Shown: positions 7,286-11,212 of the stretch, piece after piece | Layout of the letters: every line of letters starts with the position of its first letter | Numbering within the stretch: position 1 is the stretch's first letter | NCBI GenBank assembly: GCA_035635575.1 | Contig: DASQAV010000016.1 | Coordinates: forward strand, 1-11,212 | Length of the DNA: 11,212 nt | Reading direction: 5' to 3' | From: WS-7 sp035635575 | Lineage (GTDB): Bacteria > Eisenbacteria > RBG-16-71-46 > SZUA-252 | Translations under genes and position numbers: made by a program | The notes under the pieces: generated by a model | What the model was told of the DNA's origin: nothing | The model's database searches: none | What the model saw: the letters and a program-made list of their open reading frames with translations, nothing else

Positions 7286-8415
7286 TGCTGCGCCCCGCTT
7301 CCCTTCCGGAAACGCTCGATCTGATCTTTCAAATACTGGCTCTTCGGATCGATCGTCGCCGCGCGGGATTCCACCTCGACCGCCTTGTCGCTCTTCCCCT
7401 GCCGGAAATACAGCTCGGCCAGGGTGTCCAGGATATCCACGTTCTTGGGCTCGAGTGTGACGGCCCGCTCCGCCGCCTTGGTCGCGTCGTCGAGATAGAG
7501 GTCGTGGGTCGCGCACGCCCAGGCGAGGCCGTTCAGCATCGAGCCGTCCTTCTCCTCCCGCGCCAGCGCACGGTGCAGGATCTCTCCCACGCGCTCGCGC
7601 TCGCGCGAGGCGAGGTCCGCGCGGCCCTCCGCGGCGTACTTCTCCGCGTAGTAGAAATGGTTGTCCGCGCCGTGAAATCCCTCCTGGATCTCGAGCAGCC
7701 GGCGCAGCTCCTTGATGGGCGTCTTGTGGTCCTCGACCCTGAGATCCACGTAGCGCTGCGTGAACTGGGGCCGGTCGGGGCTGGGCCGGACGACCAGGAG
7801 CGCCGCGGACTGCATGCCGCGCTTGTCCCCTCCCGCCGCCTGGGCGGCTTCGAGCGCCGCGAGCAGCCGCTCGGCCATCTCGCCCCGCGTCTCCCGGTAC
7901 GCCTTGGCCATCCCCTGGACCACGGCGGGGCCGGCGAGGATGTTCCCCTGGCAAACGAAGTCGGCGCCCTTCTCTCCCCCCGCCCAGTCCAGGCACTTGC
8001 TCCCGGTCCAGGTCGCGAGCCCTCCGTGCGCGTCCGCGACTCCGAGCTGTCGTGAGTCCCAGGCGGAATCGGTCCCTGCCAGGACACGCAGGACTTCGGG
8101 AGCTTTGAGACCCATCCGGAGGAGGCTCAGCCCCTTGATCCCGAACGAGGGGTCCACGCGGGCCTGGGTCGCGATGGCGCCGACGCCCGCTTCCGCCCAG
8201 GGAACGTCGGTGCCCACGCTGAAATACTTGGATTGAACCGCCACGCCCAGCTCCTGCGTAACCGAGTCGTACGCGACGATGGAGAACGTGCCGCGATCCG
8301 AGGAGGCAACCGCGGGCGACGTGGCAGCGAGCACGCCGAAAATCAGTGCGGCAAGTACTACTCCCCGCGACGGGAACGCGGCCCCGCTTCGGGGGTGGTG
8401 GTGGTTCCGAGCCAT
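7282..8415 (-). CDS. Exported DUF1028 (Ntn-hydrolase-like) protein with C-terminal TPRs, copy A
   Basis: A 377-residue exported paralog of the downstream gene and the first gene of the minus-strand block. An N-terminal region with His/Arg residues is followed by a hydrophobic stretch (about 18-32) and SPAVA, giving a signal peptidase site after A37. The DUF1028 domain starts at T43 (TFSIVAYDSVTQ) and runs to about 230. Conserved family-like segments include VPWAEAGVGAIATQA (71-85), QGNILAG (156-162) and GDKRGM (196-201). Two TPR-like units span about 293-365. Unlike copy B, five residues (SSDRG) separate the predicted signal cleavage site from Thr43, so exposing that Thr would need a further cut at G42-T43. 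The enzymatic role is unproven. The ATG at 8415 has a good Shine-Dalgarno, AGGAGAG (8420-8426), six bases upstream of the start when measured from AGGAG. Confidence 0.9.
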   Translation of the reverse strand: MARNHHHPRSGAAFPSRGVVLAALIFGVLAATSPAVASSDRGTFSIVAYDSVTQELGVAVQSKYFSVGTDVPWAEAGVGAIATQARVDPSFGIKGLSLLRMGLKAPEVLRVLAGTDSAWDSRQLGVADAHGGLATWTGSKCLDWAGGEKGADFVCQGNILAGPAVVQGMAKAYRETRGEMAERLLAALEAAQAAGGDKRGMQSAALLVVRPSPDRPQFTQRYVDLRVEDHKTPIKELRRLLEIQEGFHGADNHFYYAEKYAAEGRADLASRERERVGEILHRALAREEKDGSMLNGLAWACATHDLYLDDATKAAERAVTLEPKNVDILDTLAELYFRQGKSDKAVEVESRAATIDPKSQYLKDQIERFRKGSGAQQ

Positions 8416-8576
8416 GGTGCTCTCCTGGGCTTGTTCCTTGGGGTGCCTGACCGGGCGAGATTGGACCGCCGGCGCCGGGCGGCCCGCCGAGTCTCCCCGA
8501 ATTCGGTCTTGCGGTCAACGCCGGTTGGGAGGATTCTCTGGAATACACTCGCCGGGCCGGGCGTAGGAGAAGCACG
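8416..8576. promoter_or_regulatory. Divergent intergenic region between the two transcription units
   Basis: This 161-bp gap separates the first minus-strand gene from the first plus-strand gene, so it should hold the promoters of both. A minus-strand candidate is described separately (8490-8518). For the plus strand I see only a weak -10-like TACACT at 8544-8549 without a properly spaced -35, so its promoter is not resolved. The part nearest the minus-strand start (8461-8490) is very GC-rich. Shine-Dalgarno sequences lie at both ends: AGGAGAG on the minus strand (8420-8426) and AGGAG on the plus strand (8565-8569). Confidence 0.6.
8490..8518 (-). promoter_or_regulatory. Candidate sigma70-type promoter of the minus-strand operon, with a palindrome in the spacer
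   Basis: On the minus strand TTGACC (8518-8513) matches five of six bases of a -35 box. After 17 bases comes GAGACT (8495-8490), which matches only three of six bases of a -10 box but keeps its second A and final T. The predicted leader would be roughly 65-70 nt. A perfect 10-bp palindrome, CCGAATTCGG (8497-8506), lies inside the spacer and could be an operator half-site pair or chance. The weak -10 keeps confidence low. Confidence 0.3.
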
Positions 8577-9515
8577 ATGCGTGCTGACCCTGTGACACCC
8601 AGGCCCCCCCTCGATCCCAGTGCCGCCGCTTCACGGCGCCATCTGGACCCGCGCTTCTACCAGATCGCGGTTCTGTCCGGCCTTCTCATCTACGGTCTGG
8701 GCTGGCTCCATTTCGACATCACGCCGGACCGAGCCGCGCTTCTTCTCTCCACGGCGCTTCTCACCCAGTACGTCTGCACCAAGCTCTGGGGCCTTCCGAA
8801 GTTCGATCCCAAGAGTGCCTTGATCTCCGGGCTCTCCCTCTGCCTGCTCCTGCGCACCAACTACGCCATGCTCGCCATCGCCGCTGCCGTCATCACGATC
8901 GCGAGCAAGTTCGTGGTCCGGTGGAACGGGAAGCACATCTTCAATCCCACCAATTTCGGGCTCGTGTTCCTCATGGTGGTGGGGGCGCCTGTCTGGGTGT
9001 CGCCGGGCCAGTGGGGAAACGTCGCGTATTTCGGATTCCTCATGGCCTGTCTGGGCGGCCTCGTCGTCAACCGCGCCGCCCGGAGCGACGTGACCTACGC
9101 GTTCCTGATTTCCTTCGCCGCACTCCAGTTTGGGCGGGCGTTCCTGGTCATGCAGCGCTGGCAGGTTCCGCTGCATCGGCTCGAAAGTGGAGCGCTCCTC
9201 CTCTTTGCGTTCTTCATGATCTCGGATCCCAAGACCACTCCCAATTCGCGCGCGGGAAGGATCCTGTTCGCGTGCCTCGTCACAGTACTCGCCGGATTCA
9301 TCCAGTTCGGTCTCTACCGAACCAACTCGATCCTATGGTCGCTGGCGATCCTGTCCACGGCGGTGCCGCTCATCGATCGGCTCCTGCCGGGCGTGCAGTA
9401 CGACTGGAGTCGTGTGCGTTCGAAACCCCAACCCCAAGGAGTACCCGATGAAGCGGCTTCTGGTGTGCGGCAGCCTGCTCTGGACCGCCCTGCTCTGGGC
9501 CCCAGCGGCGTATAG
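8577..9515 (+). CDS. Orphan RnfD/NqrB-like polytopic membrane protein
   Basis: A 312-residue inner-membrane protein with about nine or ten hydrophobic segments between residues 27 and 266, related to the RnfD/NqrB family (subunits of ion-pumping Rnf and Na+-NQR complexes). The family resemblance rests on GKHIFNPTNFGLVF (118-131) and the cytosol-boundary motif MISDPKTTP (214-222), equivalent to the ATDP-type motif of NqrB/RnfD. The place where true RnfD/NqrB carry a G-E-T-S motif with the flavinylated Thr seems to be occupied by GQWGNVA (144-150), with no Thr. So covalent FMN is doubtful and the function is unknown. No other Rnf subunits are in the window. The ATG at 8577 has AGGAG at 8565-8569. 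The last 40 or so residues are a Pro/Ala-rich tail, and the final 68 bp overlap the next gene. Redox role is inferred from family only. Confidence 0.82.
   Translation: MRADPVTPRPPLDPSAAASRRHLDPRFYQIAVLSGLLIYGLGWLHFDITPDRAALLLSTALLTQYVCTKLWGLPKFDPKSALISGLSLCLLLRTNYAMLAIAAAVITIASKFVVRWNGKHIFNPTNFGLVFLMVVGAPVWVSPGQWGNVAYFGFLMACLGGLVVNRAARSDVTYAFLISFAALQFGRAFLVMQRWQVPLHRLESGALLLFAFFMISDPKTTPNSRAGRILFACLVTVLAGFIQFGLYRTNSILWSLAILSTAVPLIDRLLPGVQYDWSRVRSKPQPQGVPDEAASGVRQPALDRPALGPSGV
9436..9441 (+). promoter_or_regulatory. Ribosome binding site deciding the start of the first DUF2330 gene
   Basis: AAGGAG lies six bases before the ATG at 9448. It selects this start over an upstream in-frame start at 9412, which would place twelve polar residues before the signal peptide. 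The site lies inside the 3' end of the RnfD-like gene, so ribosomes finishing that gene pass over it. Confidence 0.8.
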
Positions 9516-10791
9516 CTTCTGCGGCTTCTACGTCGCGCGCGGCGACGCGAAGCTGTTCAACCACGCCTCCAAGGTCGTGATGGTGCGGAGCGGCGACCGG
9601 ACCGTGCTCACGATGGCGAACGACTACAGCGGAGAGCCCGACGAGTTCGCGATGGTCGTACCGGTCCCCACGATCTTGCAGAAGGGGCAGATCCACGTGG
9701 GGAGCCGTGAGGTGCTGGATCATCTGGACTCCTACTCGGCCCCGCGGCTGGTGGAGTACTTCGACGAGGATCCCTGCCGGCAGTACGCCATGGAGGACCG
9801 CGCAAAGAGTATGGCTCCTCAGGCGCTCGGGACGATGAGCCGATCCCGGGAAGAACGCGCCCGATCCCTCGGGGTCACCATCGAGGCACGGTACACTGTC
9901 GGCGAGTACGACATCCTGATCCTTTCCGCGAAGGAGAGCGGCGGCCTGCAGACGTGGTTATTGGAAAGCGGGTACACGGTGCCCATGGGGGCGCACCGCG
10001 TGCTGGCGAGCTACATCCGTCAGGGGATGAAGTTCTTCGTCGCGAAGGTGAATCTCGGCGAGCAGAAGCGGCTCGGGTTCGCCTACCTGCGTCCTCTACA
10101 AGTAGCGTACGAGTCGCCGAAGTTCATGCTCCCCCTGCGCCTCGGCATGGTGAACGCCGACGGGCCACAGGAATTGTTCGTCTTCGCGATCACCAAGAAC
10201 GGGCGCGTGGAGACCACGAACTACCGCACGGTGAAGCTGCCCGAAGGGATGGACATCCCCGAGTACGTGAAGGACGAGTTCCCGGGCTTCTACCGCTCCA
10301 TGTTCACGCGGCAGGTGGAGAATGAAAACCGGGAGGCGGTGTTCCTCGAATATGCATGGAACATGAGCTGGTGCGATCCGTGCGCGGCCGATCCACTCAC
10401 GGCGGATGAGCTCCGGGGCCTCGGTGTCTTCTGGCTGGGCTCGCAGGGTCCGCAGGGATTCGTCCCGGGCGGGCCGCAGAACACGTTCATCACCAGGCTC
10501 CACGTGCGCTACGACGCGCGCCACTTCCCCGAGGATCTCGTGTTCCAGGAAACCGGGGACCAGAGCAATTTCCAGGCTCGCTACGTGCTACGCCATCCCT
10601 GGAAGGGCGACACCTCGTGCGAGCGCTACGGCGAGTATCGCAGGAGCGTACGCGAGCGCCGCGCCAAGGAAGCGGAGACGCTGGCGTCCCTCACCGGCTG
10701 GAATCTCGCGTCGATCCGGAGAAAGATGGGCGGCGGGTGGTCCGAGGACGACAATCCCCCGGACTGGTGGCAGCGGATCTGGAATAACTGA
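9448..10791 (+). CDS. Exported DUF2330 domain protein, first copy
   Basis: A 447-residue secreted or periplasmic protein of the DUF2330 family (PF10092), whose function is not known. Residues 1-23 are a signal peptide (MKRLL, hydrophobic core, APAAYS), so the mature protein should start F24-C25-G-F-Y. The family-typical opening FCGFYVARGDAKLFN (24-38) is followed by VVPVPTILQ (70-78). Cysteines in the mature chain are C25, C110, C309, C312 and C391. C309 and C312 form a W-C-D-P-C motif (308-312) that could be redox-active or a disulfide or metal site. The C-terminal 50 residues are charged, ending in a Trp-rich segment (DWWQRIWNN). No lipobox or membrane anchor is seen. The gene overlaps the RnfD-like gene by 68 bp in another frame, so the two are probably co-expressed. 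A close paralog follows 132 bp later. Confidence 0.9.
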   Translation: MKRLLVCGSLLWTALLWAPAAYSFCGFYVARGDAKLFNHASKVVMVRSGDRTVLTMANDYSGEPDEFAMVVPVPTILQKGQIHVGSREVLDHLDSYSAPRLVEYFDEDPCRQYAMEDRAKSMAPQALGTMSRSREERARSLGVTIEARYTVGEYDILILSAKESGGLQTWLLESGYTVPMGAHRVLASYIRQGMKFFVAKVNLGEQKRLGFAYLRPLQVAYESPKFMLPLRLGMVNADGPQELFVFAITKNGRVETTNYRTVKLPEGMDIPEYVKDEFPGFYRSMFTRQVENENREAVFLEYAWNMSWCDPCAADPLTADELRGLGVFWLGSQGPQGFVPGGPQNTFITRLHVRYDARHFPEDLVFQETGDQSNFQARYVLRHPWKGDTSCERYGEYRRSVRERRAKEAETLASLTGWNLASIRRKMGGGWSEDDNPPDWWQRIWNN

Positions 10792-10795
10792 GTTC

Positions 10796-10836
10796 CGCGA
10801 TTGCGGCCGCTGCCTTCGGGCGGCGGCCGCTTCGCG
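10796..10836 (+). terminator. Strong UUCG-capped hairpin just after the first DUF2330 gene
   Basis: Five bases after the TGA stop begins a long stem-loop. The inner stem is 12 bp (10803-10814 with 10819-10830), all Watson-Crick except one U-G pair, and closes a C(UUCG)G tetraloop, the extra-stable type. An outer 5-bp stem (CGCGA at 10796-10800 with TCGCG at 10832-10836) extends it after a small internal loop. No U-tract follows (TTGGTCCCC), so it is a poor classical intrinsic terminator. It may instead attenuate read-through or protect the 3' end of the upstream mRNA from exonucleases. Confidence 0.5.
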
Positions 10837-10838
10837 TT

Positions 10839-10887
10839 GGTCCCCGGTCCCCTCCGCAAGGTCCCCGCGCCGTTCCCTCAGGTCCCC
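10839..10887 (+). repeat. Degenerate heptamer repeat with four GGTCCCC units
   Basis: Exact GGTCCCC copies start at 10839, 10846, 10860 and 10881, that is at spacings of 7, 14 and 21 bases, all on one 7-bp register. The 49-bp block is therefore seven heptamer slots, four of them perfect, lying between a hairpin and the ribosome binding site of the next gene. It could be a decayed slippage repeat or a set of protein-binding sites; the sequence alone does not decide. Confidence 0.55.
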
Positions 10888-10909
10888 GAACTCCGACTGC
10901 TGGCAAACC

Positions 10910-10915
10910 AGGAGG
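10910..10915 (+). promoter_or_regulatory. Ribosome binding site of the second DUF2330 gene
   Basis: AGGAGG, a perfect Shine-Dalgarno core, lies eight bases before the ATG at 10924. It fixes this start, since the downstream protein is cut by the window edge and could not be judged by length. Confidence 0.8.
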
Positions 10916-10923
10916 CTCGCATC

Positions 10924-11212
10924 ATGAATCGGACTCGTTGCGCTGATCGGATCGGTCCAACCCTCCCCGGGGTCCTCATTCTCCTCTCCCTTTCCCTCTC
11001 GCTCGCGCCGGACGCACTCGCCTTCTGCGGCTTCTACGTGGCCCAGGGGGACGCGAAGATCTACAACCAGTCCTCGAAGGTCGTGATCGCCCGTGATGGC
11101 GACCGGACCGTCATGACCATGGCGAGCGACTTCCAGGGCGATCCCAAGGAATTTGCCGTCGTGATTCCGGTGCCGGTGGTGCTGAAGAAGGAGCAGGTGC
11201 ACGTCGCGGATC
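10924..11212 (+). CDS. Exported DUF2330 domain protein, second copy (3'-truncated by window edge)
   Basis: The first 96 residues of a second DUF2330 protein; the rest lies outside the window. Residues 1-33 are a longer signal peptide than in the first copy, with a Leu/Ser-rich core and APDALA, giving a clean A-x-A site, so the mature protein would start F34-C35-G-F-Y. From there it aligns without gaps to the first copy: by hand I count about 40 identities in 63 positions, including GDRTV and the PVP of IPVP. The two therefore arose by tandem duplication but are well diverged. Whether the CxxC seen in the first copy is kept cannot be told from this window. A perfect AGGAGG precedes the ATG, and the 132-bp gap holds a stable hairpin and a heptamer repeat, so this copy may be expressed at a different level from the first. 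Confidence 0.88.
   Translation, partial: MNRTRCADRIGPTLPGVLILLSLSLSLAPDALAFCGFYVAQGDAKIYNQSSKVVIARDGDRTVMTMASDFQGDPKEFAVVIPVPVVLKKEQVHVAD

Noticed and set aside
8509..8549. A plus-strand promoter formed by TTGCGG (8509) or TTGGGA (8525) with TACACT (8544)
   Set aside because: The spacings are about 29 and 13 bases, outside the working range of a sigma70 promoter.
7286..8575. Upstream in-frame extension of DUF1028 copy B to a 784-residue reading frame
   Set aside because: The extension lies in another frame over copy A and the intergenic region, is rich in Arg/Gly/Pro, and has no family resemblance. The GTG with signal peptide at 7285 is the natural start. The open frame is an effect of high GC.
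9412..9447. Earlier start for the first DUF2330 gene
   Set aside because: It would put twelve polar residues before a signal peptide, and a well-spaced AAGGAG precedes the ATG at 9448.
10839..10887. Heptamer block as a CRISPR array or replication iterons
   Set aside because: Units are far too short for CRISPR repeats, there are no unique spacers of fixed length, and no cas or replication genes are nearby.

Overview
The window is GC-rich and gene-dense. Codons are strongly biased to G/C at third positions, start codons include several GTG and TTG, and most genes overlap or abut. No gene is a clear taxonomic marker. Exported DUF1028-TPR and DUF2330 proteins, together with an orphan RnfD-like membrane protein, suggest a GC-rich environmental bacterium (for example Eisenbacteria, Gemmatimonadota or Acidobacteria type). 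That placement is a guess from gene content.

Layout: two divergent blocks meet at a 161-bp intergenic region (8416-8576). The left block, on the minus strand, is a compact run of seven genes read from 8415 down past position 1. In transcription order these are two tandem exported DUF1028 (Ntn-hydrolase-like) proteins with C-terminal TPRs, an S9 prolyl-oligopeptidase-type peptidase, a short-chain dehydrogenase, a patatin-like lipase, a homocysteine S-methyltransferase, and a Nudix/metallo-beta-lactamase fusion cut by the window edge. Junctions are 4-bp overlaps or gaps of 0 to 34 bp, so one transcript is likely. The right block, on the plus strand, holds a polytopic RnfD/NqrB-like membrane protein and two tandem exported DUF2330 proteins. 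The second DUF2330 gene is cut by the window edge.

How the genes may work together: the left block is rich in hydrolases acting on peptides or amides (DUF1028, S9), lipids (patatin) and small metabolites (Nudix-MBL), with two metabolic enzymes. It looks like a salvage or turnover operon, but no single pathway is evident. The right block pairs a membrane protein of a redox family with secreted proteins; the complete DUF2330 copy carries a CxxC motif. The RnfD-like protein seems to lack the flavinylated threonine of true RnfD/NqrB.

The most interesting points are the DUF1028 pair, where signal-peptide cleavage of one copy would directly expose the presumed N-terminal threonine nucleophile, and the RnfD-like/DUF2330/DUF2330 module. 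Between the DUF2330 genes lie a strong UUCG hairpin and a degenerate heptamer repeat. I saw no tRNA, rRNA, CRISPR array, insertion sequence or phage gene.
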